64,000 nt of DNA from Thermoflexus hugenholtzii JAD2 (GTDB lineage: Bacteria > Chloroflexota > Chloroflexia > Chloroflexales > Roseiflexaceae). The position numbers and the translations under genes were made by a program. The notes beneath the pieces were generated by a model that saw only the letters and a program-made list of their open reading frames with translations, was not told the DNA's origin and made no database searches. The stretch spans positions 1-64,000 of the forward strand of contig CAMCVW010000016.1 in NCBI GenBank assembly GCA_945881915.1. The letters are read 5' to 3'. Positions 28,057 to 35,061 of this stretch are shown in pieces (the first letter of the stretch is position 1; every line of letters starts with the position of its first letter).

Positions 28057-28109
28057 CCCATAGCCCCACGGCATGCCGTGGGGCTATGGGCATGCCGTGG
28101 GGCTATGGG
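28057..28109. repeat. 34-bp perfect palindrome with its right arm duplicated
   Basis: Bases 28057-28090 form a perfect palindrome centred on GCATGC (arms of 17). The last 19 bases (CATGCCGTGGGGCTATGGG) are repeated immediately at 28091-28109. It lies 5 bp beyond the stop of the minus-strand Hsp70-like gene, so it may be its transcript end or a dispersed hairpin repeat unit. No T run follows on either strand. Confidence 0.85.
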
Positions 28110-28114
28110 AACGG

Positions 28115-29482
28115 CTATTGCATATTCTCCTGTAACTCTTCGAACAGCGCATCATCGTTGGCGGCGATGCCGAGGCCTTGGGCGACACCGGTGAATGGGT
28201 CCATTTCGACCATGGCGGCGGAGCCAAACTTGGCGGTCAGCATGTTCACAAACACGGGAATGCGTGACGAGCCGCCGGTGCGCAAGACGATATGGATATC
28301 ACTCGGCGCAAGACCAGCAGTAGCCAATGCCCGGTCGACGCAAGCAGCCACGGTGCGCACGTCGGGGCCGATCATGCGCTCGAAGTCCCAGCGTTCGACG
28401 GTCTGATCGATGTCGATGCCGGGGACGTGCATAGCGACGTCGGCGTTGGCTTGGCTACTGAGGGCGACCTTGGTTTTCTCGACGATTTCGTAGAGCGGCA
28501 GCGCATAGTTTTGGTTGACCAGCGTCTGCAACTGGGCGACTTTGGTGGGTTGGGTACTCGTTCCCAGTACTTCTTCGATGATGCGTTGGAACTTGGGGTG
28601 CGACAATTCGAGGATGCTCTGCCACTCGCTCAGATGGTCGATGATGACCGCCGGGAACGGCAAGCGCTGTGGACCGATGGTCGCAGTCGACCCGAAGTGT
28701 GGCAGCATTTTGCCCATCATGATGCGCCGATCCATGATGTCGCCGCCGACGGGCACACCGTCGTTGGACAACACGACGCTGCCGCCTTTGCCGTCGGTCT
28801 CGATAATGGTGACGTCGAGGGTACCACCACCGAAGTCGAAGACGAGGGCTTTTTGGCGTTCGGTGGCGGTACGGGCATACGCGAGCGCGGCGGCGTTGGG
28901 CTCGGGCAAAAACGCGAACTCAGGGATGTCGGCCAGAAAACAAGCCTCGGTCATACGCGCAATCGCCGTCTCGTCGCCGTCTGGATGATTGGAGTAGTGG
29001 ACCGGACGACCAATGACCATGCGGGTGACGGGTTTGTGGGTAATGGACTCGACGCGATCGACGATTTGGCGGAGCACGATGGCGATGAGGTATTCAATGG
29101 TATAACGTTTGCCGAAGACGTTGGTATCGGTGAATTCGACGTCACGCAGATGGGTTTTGAGGGATTGGAATAAGCGACCGGGCTGGTTGGCATCGACCAG
29201 TGCTCCGATGGACTGCTTGGTGATTTCGCCTTTGTCGTTGACGAGTTCGTATTCGCCGAAGTTGCGCCAGACGTATTCGATTTTGCGACCGACATTTGCA
29301 GTGGTGAAGCGGTCGATGGCATCACGGCCGATATAGCGTTCGCCTTCACGCGTCATAAACAGCGTGGTGCGCATGACCTGTGGATTGGGACTGCTGGGGT
29401 CGAGCGGCAACAGAGTGACCGTGTGACCATCGTACAATGATGCACTAGAATTAGTGGTACCGAAGTCGAGTCCGACGTTCAT
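28115..29482 (-). CDS. Hsp70-family protein (YegD-like, without substrate domain)
   Basis: A 455-residue actin/Hsp70-fold ATPase: phosphate-1 motif MNVGLDFGTTNSSASLYDG, VIGRPVHY, phosphate-2 motif ALVFDFGGGTLDVTIIE and adenosine motif IHIVLRTGGSSRIPVF. It is shorter than DnaK and ends soon after the nucleotide-binding domain, without the beta-sandwich substrate domain or lid, like YegD-type proteins of unknown role. ATG at 29482 is preceded by AAGG. Its start lies 16 bases from the divergent pyrE start, so the two promoters must lie inside the partner's coding region or overlap it. Confidence 0.88.
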   Translation of the reverse strand: MNVGLDFGTTNSSASLYDGHTVTLLPLDPSSPNPQVMRTTLFMTREGERYIGRDAIDRFTTANVGRKIEYVWRNFGEYELVNDKGEITKQSIGALVDANQPGRLFQSLKTHLRDVEFTDTNVFGKRYTIEYLIAIVLRQIVDRVESITHKPVTRMVIGRPVHYSNHPDGDETAIARMTEACFLADIPEFAFLPEPNAAALAYARTATERQKALVFDFGGGTLDVTIIETDGKGGSVVLSNDGVPVGGDIMDRRIMMGKMLPHFGSTATIGPQRLPFPAVIIDHLSEWQSILELSHPKFQRIIEEVLGTSTQPTKVAQLQTLVNQNYALPLYEIVEKTKVALSSQANADVAMHVPGIDIDQTVERWDFERMIGPDVRTVAACVDRALATAGLAPSDIHIVLRTGGSSRIPVFVNMLTAKFGSAAMVEMDPFTGVAQGLGIAANDDALFEELQENMQ

Positions 29483-29498
29483 AACAGGAGCCTTTTCT

Positions 29499-30119
29499 AT
29501 GTCGAATCGCACCACCGTGGCATTGGCACTTTTGCAGGCGCAGGCAGTGTTGTTGCGTCCACACGAGCCGTTTACGTTTGCCTCGGGGATAAAATCGCCC
29601 ATTTATTGTGACAACCGCTTGCTGCTGGGCAATGTGGCAGCCCGGACGGTCATCAGCGATGCATTCGCCGCCATGGTCGGCGATGCAGAGGTCGTTGCTG
29701 GTACAGCCACCGCCGGCATCCCGTGGGCGGCCTGGGTGGCCGAGCGCGCCAACACACCCATGGCGTATGTGCGCAGCGGCGCCAAAACACACGGACGCGG
29801 CCGCCAAATCGAGGGCGCCAGCGTCGCAGGGAAGCGCGTGTTGTTGATGGAAGACACCGTGTCGACCGGCGAAAGCGCCGTGACCGCTATCGAAGCATTA
29901 TACAGCGAAGGCGCCGCCAGCGTCACCTGTGCCTGTATCTTCACGTATGGCTGGCAGGCTACCTACGACCGCTTTGTGGCAGCCAATGCACCGTTGACGG
30001 CGCTGACAACACTGATGCCCGTGCTCGACGCAGCTGTGTCAGCGGGATACATCAAGCCCGAGCAGCGTGCGACCGTCGAGGCGTGGAGCGCCAATCCCAA
30101 AGAGTGGGGAAATATGTAG
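29499..30119 (+). CDS. pyrE: Orotate phosphoribosyltransferase
   Basis: A 206-residue type I phosphoribosyltransferase of pyrimidine synthesis, converting orotate to OMP with PRPP. Landmarks are FTFASGIKSPIYCDNR at the N-terminus, the flexible loop YVRSGAKTHGRGRQIEG and the PRPP motif VLLMEDTVSTGES. AGGAG lies eight bases before the ATG. It is divergent from the Hsp70-like gene with a 16-bp gap between start codons; candidate -10 sequences TACAAT (29434) and TAGAAT (29448) lie within the other gene. The 3' end runs into a repeated hairpin element. Confidence 0.95.
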   Translation: MSNRTTVALALLQAQAVLLRPHEPFTFASGIKSPIYCDNRLLLGNVAARTVISDAFAAMVGDAEVVAGTATAGIPWAAWVAERANTPMAYVRSGAKTHGRGRQIEGASVAGKRVLLMEDTVSTGESAVTAIEALYSEGAASVTCACIFTYGWQATYDRFVAANAPLTALTTLMPVLDAAVSAGYIKPEQRATVEAWSANPKEWGNM

Positions 30120-30254
30120 GTCGCCGCCATGGTGGCGACGGGAGCATATGAAGCCCCCCGGCGTATAGCCGGGAGCATGCCCCCGGCGTACGGAATGTGT
30201 AGGTCGCCGCCATGGTGGCGACGGGTGGCGAAGGAGCCCCCCGGCGTACGGAAT
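30115..30254. repeat. Composite intergenic repeat: two hairpin units plus three GC-rich units
   Basis: Between pyrE and the esterase gene, a 28-bp unit containing GTCGCCGCCATGGTGGCGAC (nearly perfect palindrome) occurs twice, identically, at 30115-30142 and 30198-30225. A second unit beginning GCCCC(C)CGGCGTA occurs three times (30153-30168, 30179-30196, 30236-30254), the last two sharing GGCGTACGGAAT. The first copy starts inside the pyrE stop region. No open frame spans the array with a plausible start, so it is a structured, repeat-rich spacer. Confidence 0.85.
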
Positions 30255-30266
30255 ATGAGGTGTGTC

Positions 30267-31166
30267 ATGGCACAGAGTATGGGTAGCCGCATTTTTGGGT
30301 TGATCATCCGGCTGATGCGCCTCAAGCGGCAGATGTCGGACCCCCAGCGCGTCCAAAAGATTGTGGATGATGCACGTGCCGCCGGCCCACAGCCCTATGT
30401 GATGTCGGCCAAGCTGAAGCTGACGTCGACGGTTGACCAGACGATCGAATCGGGCATGCAGGTGTATACCTTCACGCCGCAGGGTCAGCCGACGCGCGCT
30501 GCGGTGTTGTATCTGCACGGCGGGGCGTATATCTATCAGGCGTCGGATTTTCATTGGCAATTCATCGATGCGTTGTGCCAAAAAACCGGCGCGACGGTCG
30601 TTGCCCCGCTATACCCCAAAATCCCGTTTGCCAGTGCCGCCGATGCCTACGCGGCCGTCGAGCCGCTCTACCACTGTCTGATTGGTCAGTATGGCTGTGA
30701 TTCGCTACAGCTTATGGGTGATTCGGCCGGTGGTGGGCTGGCATTGGGACTGGTACAACGCATGCGTGATCAGGGCGTAGCGTTGCCCAAACGTGTGGTT
30801 GCGATGTCGCCGTGGGTCGATGTGACCATGAGCAATCCGGCGATTGCGGCGTTGGAGTCGGGTGATCAGGTGTTGAGCAGACATGGCCTGCAGGTGTTTG
30901 GGGCATTGTGGGCCGGCGTCGAAAACCCGCGCGCGCCGCACATCAGCCCGCTCTATGGCGACATGACCGGGCTCTGCCCGTTGGTTGTGATTGCGGGCGG
31001 GCGCGAGATCTTTGTGCCTGACATTGAGACCTTTTGTGACAAGGCACGGGCTGCAGGCGTAGCGGTGACATATCGAAAATACGCCGGGATGATGCACGCG
31101 TTCCCGGTCTTCCCCATGCCGGAAGCGACGCAGGTCGTTGAAGAAATAGTAATGAGTAATGAGTAG
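30267..31166 (+). CDS. Alpha/beta hydrolase, HSL-type esterase
   Basis: A 299-residue esterase of the hormone-sensitive-lipase (family IV) group. It has the oxyanion-hole motif YLHGGAY, the nucleophile elbow GDSAGGG with the catalytic Ser, the acidic residue in GGREIFVPD and the His of GMMHAFPVF. It probably hydrolyses short acyl esters in the cytoplasm; no signal peptide is seen. GAGG lies six bases before the ATG at 30267. The C-terminal codons (VMSNE and the stop TAG) are formed by a TAATGAG tandem repeat, so the last residues look like an insertion-derived extension. Confidence 0.9.
   Translation: MAQSMGSRIFGLIIRLMRLKRQMSDPQRVQKIVDDARAAGPQPYVMSAKLKLTSTVDQTIESGMQVYTFTPQGQPTRAAVLYLHGGAYIYQASDFHWQFIDALCQKTGATVVAPLYPKIPFASAADAYAAVEPLYHCLIGQYGCDSLQLMGDSAGGGLALGLVQRMRDQGVALPKRVVAMSPWVDVTMSNPAIAALESGDQVLSRHGLQVFGALWAGVENPRAPHISPLYGDMTGLCPLVVIAGGREIFVPDIETFCDKARAAGVAVTYRKYAGMMHAFPVFPMPEATQVVEEIVMSNE
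31150..31163 (+). repeat. Heptamer repeat TAATGAG (2 copies) at a stop codon
   Basis: Two exact tandem TAATGAG units lie directly before the TAG stop at 31164-31166 of the esterase gene and encode its last residues. Similar 7-bp repeats occur at two other gene ends in the window. Confidence 0.7.
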
Positions 31167-31223
31167 GCGTCAGAAGTCAGCTGAGATATGCGGGTGTGTT
31201 GACACGTTGAAGAGGAACATGTG

Positions 31224-31451
31224 ATGAAACTTCGTTTTCGCATCCCATCATTGGCAAAAAGAATTGCGTCGCGATTGTCCGTTAAGCGGTATGTGCGCCA
31301 TAACCTCGGCATCAAAGCGCCGCGTGGCTGGGGCTGGCTTACCAATCCGCGCCGTGCGCTCTACAACCGCATCTACACGCGTACCACGCGCGGTTGTGGG
31401 TCGGTGTTGAGTGTTGGTATTGTGGTTTTGGTGGTGGTGTCGGTGGTGTGA
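31224..31451 (+). CDS. Small conserved-looking membrane protein, 75 residues
   Basis: A 75-residue protein with a very basic first part (MKLRFRIPSLAKRIASRLSV), a central segment PRGWGWLTNPRRALYNRIYT and a C-terminal hydrophobic helix GSVLSVGIVVLVVVSVV ending at the stop. GAGGA lies before the ATG at 31224. The topology would be basic side in, tail anchored. I do not recognise a family with a known role; the aromatic/Arg-rich central motif looks constrained rather than random. It lies 57 bp after the esterase gene on the same strand and may be co-transcribed. Confidence 0.62.
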   Translation: MKLRFRIPSLAKRIASRLSVKRYVRHNLGIKAPRGWGWLTNPRRALYNRIYTRTTRGCGSVLSVGIVVLVVVSVV

Positions 31452-31628
31452 TAAAACCCGACGGGCGACGTCGTCATGCCCCGCGTAGGGGGGTACTCGC
31501 CCGCCATTACCACCCCCAACCTCAACAGAACAAACCCACCTCGCCCGCAACAATTGACCATTGCTTCTCTTTGATAACTGCGCTGTTGTCCCGTCCATTT
31601 TTGGAACAATCATTGCATCTGGTACACG

Positions 31629-31685
31629 ATGGCATGCCGACGAGGCGAATCTGCTGGTAACACGCAGCTGCTGTCGGCATGCCAT
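31629..31685. repeat. 13-bp inverted repeat in the gap before the first LacI gene
   Basis: ATGGCATGCCGAC (31629-31641) and its complement (31673-31685) form a perfect 13-bp stem with a 31-base loop; AGGCATGCCT follows at 31700-31709. The roughly 300-base gap (31452-31750) otherwise shows no gene. It lies downstream of the minus-strand LacI gene and may mark its transcript end, although no T run follows. Confidence 0.6.
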
Positions 31686-31750
31686 GACGGTTTGGGGCCA
31701 GGCATGCCTCGCCCGCTATAGATACGCTTCGCCCTCATTGCATACCAACA

Positions 31751-32782
31751 TCACCCCAACTGCTGCATCGCCTTCGGTTCCGGTTTGTTCGGTCCGGGTC
31801 CGGTCGATTTGCGGATGATGAGTTCACCGGGGAAGGTCAGATTCTCGGTGGTTTTGTTGTTGATGCGGAGCACCAGTGTCTGTAACGCTGCTTCGCCGAT
31901 GGCCAAGCGCGGCTGGCGCAGCGTTGTCAACGGCGGTGTGCTGTACTGGGCCATGTCGATGTCGTCAAATCCCACGACGCTCATCTGATCGGGTACCGAT
32001 ATGTTGTGTTGTCTGCAGGCAGACAGCAAACCAATCGCACTCGAATCGTTGTAACAAAACACCGCCGTCGCTCCGCGCTGTGCAAACGCCGGTGCTGCCG
32101 CATAGCCGTTGGCCAGATGGTCGGCCCGATTACCGATGAGCACGAGTTCGGGGTCGGGGGTAATCCCCCGCGCAGTCAACGCATCATAGTACCCGGCGAC
32201 ACGTGGTTTTTGTGAGGCAGGACGGTCGTGTACCCCCAGATATCCGATGCGTATATGTCCCAAATCGAGCAAGTGGTTGGTCGCCAACTGTGCACTCGAA
32301 TAATCGTCTGTACGAACCACCAGCACGTTGTTTTGGAGCTCTTGCTCGCTTATCACAACGGTGGGGATGTGGAGGTCGTCGAAGAGCTGGTGATAGCGGG
32401 CCGCCATCTGTGAGGCGATGAGGATGATGCCGTCGACGCGCCGTTGCCGGGCACTAGCGACTATCTGCTGCTCGCGGCCGAGGTCGTTGCGGCTCATCGC
32501 CAGCATGATGTCATACCCAGCTGTAGCCGCCTGACGCTCGATGCCCTCGACCACACTGCCCACCGATGGGTCACTGATGGTCGACAAAATGAGCGCAATC
32601 GTCTGACTGCGCTGCGTGCTCAGGTTGCGGGCGGCACTGCTGGGGACGTAGCCCAACTCGTGCGCTATTGCGATGATGCGCGCCACCGTGGCCGTGCCGA
32701 CGCGCGAATTGCCCTGGAGGGCGCGTGAGACGGTCGATGGCGAGACGTTGGCTGTTCGGGCAATATCGTAGATTGAAACCAT
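31751..32782 (-). CDS. LacI family transcriptional regulator
   Basis: A 343-residue LacI/GalR repressor: N-terminal helix-turn-helix SIYDIARTANVSPSTVSRAL with the hinge AARNLSTQRS, then a periplasmic-binding-protein-like effector domain with typical TDDYSSAQLATNHLLDLGHIRIGYLG and SVVGFDDIDMAQYSTPPLTT. The effector is presumably a sugar, but no sugar-use genes adjoin it. ATG at 32782 has no good Shine-Dalgarno; an in-frame TTG two codons upstream is an alternative. Heptamer repeats occupy its upstream region, where its promoter would be. Confidence 0.92.
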   Translation of the reverse strand: MVSIYDIARTANVSPSTVSRALQGNSRVGTATVARIIAIAHELGYVPSSAARNLSTQRSQTIALILSTISDPSVGSVVEGIERQAATAGYDIMLAMSRNDLGREQQIVASARQRRVDGIILIASQMAARYHQLFDDLHIPTVVISEQELQNNVLVVRTDDYSSAQLATNHLLDLGHIRIGYLGVHDRPASQKPRVAGYYDALTARGITPDPELVLIGNRADHLANGYAAAPAFAQRGATAVFCYNDSSAIGLLSACRQHNISVPDQMSVVGFDDIDMAQYSTPPLTTLRQPRLAIGEAALQTLVLRINNKTTENLTFPGELIIRKSTGPGPNKPEPKAMQQLG

Positions 32783-32793
32783 GGTCAATTATC

Positions 32794-32847
32794 AATGAGG
32801 AATGAGGAATGAGGAATTCCCCACTCTAATTCCTAATTCCTAATTCC
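32794..32847. repeat. Heptamer repeats between LacI gene and threonine aldolase stop
   Basis: Three AATGAGG units (32794-32814) are followed by AATTCC and, from 32827, three TAATTCC units (to 32847). The second block runs into the threonine aldolase gene and supplies its stop codon (TAG, 32842-32840) and last residues. Confidence 0.8.
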
Positions 32848-33880
32848 TCATTACCTTACGGACGGTCTCGAGGGTTTGTTCGATGTGATTGCCGTCGATG
32901 CCATAGTGGGTCACTGCGCGGACGCTGGTTCCACCAAAGCCACCGACGAGTACCCCAGCAGCCGTCAATTTCTGCATGAATTGCTGCATGTCACGCCCGT
33001 CGGTGATGGTAAAAATCACCATATCTGTTTCGGTACGAACCACGTCGCAGCTGATACCAGCGATGGTGTTCAACCCGGCGGCCAGGATTTTCGCATGCTG
33101 ATGATCCTCGGCCAAGCGATCAATCATCTCGTTCAGCGCCACAATACCGGCAGCCGCAATCACGCCGGCTTGGCGCAACCCGCCACCGACCATTTTGCGC
33201 AATCGACGGGCTTTGCTGATGAAGGCTGCATCGCCGGCCAGAATCGACCCAATCGGCGCCGAGAGGCCTTTTGACAGACAGAATTGCACCGTGTCCACAT
33301 GCTTGGTAATCTCACGCACATCGGCGTGGAGTGCTACCGCAGCGTTGAACAAGCGGGCGCCGTCGAGGTGCACCTTGAGGCCGGATTTGTCGGCAAATGC
33401 CTTGACTTGTGCCATGTAGCTGGGTTGGACCACGATGCCGCCCACGCCGCCGTGCGTATTCTCGAGGCAGATGAGCCGCGTCAACGCCGCATGTAAATTG
33501 TCGGGGTCGCGCACTGCGCCGGCCAGCGCGTCGAGCGGAATCTCGCCCATGTTGGTATTGTGGAGCGGATGGTATGCGACGCCGCCGAGGACCGATGCGC
33601 CGCCGGCTTCGTGGTTGTAGATATGGCATTTGTCGCCGAGCAAAATCTCGTCGCCGCGACCACAATGTGCCAGCACACCGCACAAGTTGCCCATAGTGCC
33701 GCTCGACACAAACAGCGCGGCTTCTTTGCCTACTTTGACGGCGGCGAGTTTTTCGAGGGCATTGACGGTTGGATCGTCGCCATAGACGTCGTCGCCCAAT
33801 GGGGCGTCGAACATGGCTTGGCGCATGGCGGGCGACGGATGCGTGACGGTGTCACTGCGCAGGTCAATGATGGTGCTCAT
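32840..33880 (-). CDS. ltaE: Low-specificity L-threonine aldolase
   Basis: A 346-residue PLP enzyme of fold type I that splits threonine (and allo-threonine) into glycine and acetaldehyde. It has IDLRSDTVTHPSPAMRQAM at the N-terminus, GDDVYGDDPTV, SSGTMGNL, LENTHGGVGG, the Asp of VHLDGARLFNAA and the PLP lysine in FCLSKGLSAPIGS. CAGGAGT lies before the ATG. The final residues MRN and the stop are encoded by an AATTAGG-type tandem repeat, so the original C-terminus may have been altered slightly. Confidence 0.95.
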   Translation of the reverse strand: MSTIIDLRSDTVTHPSPAMRQAMFDAPLGDDVYGDDPTVNALEKLAAVKVGKEAALFVSSGTMGNLCGVLAHCGRGDEILLGDKCHIYNHEAGGASVLGGVAYHPLHNTNMGEIPLDALAGAVRDPDNLHAALTRLICLENTHGGVGGIVVQPSYMAQVKAFADKSGLKVHLDGARLFNAAVALHADVREITKHVDTVQFCLSKGLSAPIGSILAGDAAFISKARRLRKMVGGGLRQAGVIAAAGIVALNEMIDRLAEDHQHAKILAAGLNTIAGISCDVVRTETDMVIFTITDGRDMQQFMQKLTAAGVLVGGFGGTSVRAVTHYGIDGNHIEQTLETVRKVMRN

Positions 33881-33934
33881 AATAGTACTCCTGTGGGTGG
33901 ATGTGGCTATTATAGTCGTATTTACAGGTCCCTA

Positions 33935-33979
33935 TTGACAGCATGAATTCCACTCGGTATAATCGGTTAATCGATTAAC
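33935..33979 (+). promoter_or_regulatory. Consensus promoter with overlapping LacI-type operator
   Basis: TTGACA (33935-33940), a 17-bp spacer and TATAAT (33958-33963) form a perfect sigma-70-type promoter. The perfect palindrome GTTAATCGATTAAC (33966-33979), with the central CG typical of LacI-family operators, covers the expected transcription start. The LacI-type gene begins 30 bp downstream, so negative autoregulation is likely. Confidence 0.88.
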
Positions 33980-34009
33980 TTCCACGTAATATTCCCATCC
34001 TGAGGCGCC

Positions 34010-35014
34010 ATGGTAACGATTAAACAAGTTGCCGTGCATGCAGGGGTATCGACCGCGACGGTGTCGTACGTGTTGAACGGTCAGGGTTCCATCCCTGCCG
34101 AGACACAGCGACGGGTGTGGGAGTCAGTCGATGCATTGCAGTATCAACCGCGGCATGCCGCCCGGTCGATGCGCGGGCGGAGCCACACGTTGGGCGTTTC
34201 GATTGCCCGTGGCTACGACCGTTTGGCCGATCCCGCCGCCGCCGAAATTCTAGCAGGAATGGCAGATGCGGCATCACAACGCGGTTTGGCACTGCTGCTT
34301 ATTCCCCGTACCGACAATCCCGCCAAGGGATGTGTGCAGGTCGCCCGCAGTGGGCAAGTCGATGGCGTAGTGGTCTTTGACCCCGAACACGACGACGCTC
34401 GTTTGGCAGCGCTGTACGACGCCGGAATCGCGCATGTGTGTATCGGGCAGGTCGGTGCCGTTTGGGTGACCCATGACGTGGCCCAGGGCATGGCGCAGGC
34501 AGTTCAACATCTGGTGCACTACGGTCATCGCTTGATTGGTCTGATTGCCCCCGATCCCGAATTGGTCAGCAGTGATTGGTATGTGGATGCATACAGTGCT
34601 GCGTTGGCGGCACACGGCTTGACAATTCCCGATGGTGGGGTGTTGGCCGGTGGTCGGCGCGAAGCCGATGGCGAAGCCGCGATGGCAGAGTTGTTGGCCA
34701 GTGACGAACCCATGACGGCGGTCATCGCCGCCAGCGACGAGCTGGCATACGGGGCGATGCGGGCCATCCGCGACGCAGGGTTGGTGGTGGGTCGCGATGT
34801 ATCGGTCATCGGGTTTGACGATTTGCCCCCCGCGGCGTATCTGCAGCCACCGTTGACCACGATTCGGCAACCACGGTACGACGTCGGAGTGGCAGCGATA
34901 GAACTCTTGGAGGCGGTGGTACGGTCAGCGAAGCCCGCGCAGACGCACGTCGTACTCCCACCCAAGCTGATGGTCAGGGCGAGCACGGGACGCATGGTGA
35001 TGCACGACAGCTGA
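34010..35014 (+). CDS. LacI family transcriptional regulator, autoregulated
   Basis: A 334-residue LacI-type repressor with helix-turn-helix TIKQVAVHAGVSTATVSYVLNG and hinge PRHAARSMRGRSHTLG, then the effector domain ending SVIGFDDLPPAAYLQPPLTTIRQP. A strong promoter with a palindromic operator precedes it. The downstream gene, 47 bp away, is a sugar-type ABC transporter ATPase whose leader carries an 8-bp match to one side of the operator, so this regulator probably responds to a sugar and controls that ATPase or the transporters it powers. The region before the ATG shows CCTGAGG, a usable ribosome-binding site. Confidence 0.93.
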   Translation: MVTIKQVAVHAGVSTATVSYVLNGQGSIPAETQRRVWESVDALQYQPRHAARSMRGRSHTLGVSIARGYDRLADPAAAEILAGMADAASQRGLALLLIPRTDNPAKGCVQVARSGQVDGVVVFDPEHDDARLAALYDAGIAHVCIGQVGAVWVTHDVAQGMAQAVQHLVHYGHRLIGLIAPDPELVSSDWYVDAYSAALAAHGLTIPDGGVLAGGRREADGEAAMAELLASDEPMTAVIAASDELAYGAMRAIRDAGLVVGRDVSVIGFDDLPPAAYLQPPLTTIRQPRYDVGVAAIELLEAVVRSAKPAQTHVVLPPKLMVRASTGRMVMHDS

Positions 35015-35029
35015 TTTTGGCTGTCTGTA

Positions 35030-35050
35030 TATAATGATTCGCTAACCGAT
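35030..35050 (+). promoter_or_regulatory. Possible -10 box and operator half-site before the ABC ATPase
   Basis: TATAAT (35030-35035) is followed by TAACCGAT (35043-35050), the complement of ATCGGTTA, which also occurs at 33962-33969 at the left edge of the LacI operator. There is no second half-palindrome and no clear -35, so this is tentative. Confidence 0.4.
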
Positions 35051-35061
35051 GGAGGTAGACC

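Noticed and set aside
28070-31709. GGCATGCC as a HIP1-like over-represented octamer
   Set aside because: It occurs several times between 28070 and 31709 and once in lysS, but I cannot count expected frequencies by eye and most copies belong to the palindromes already described.
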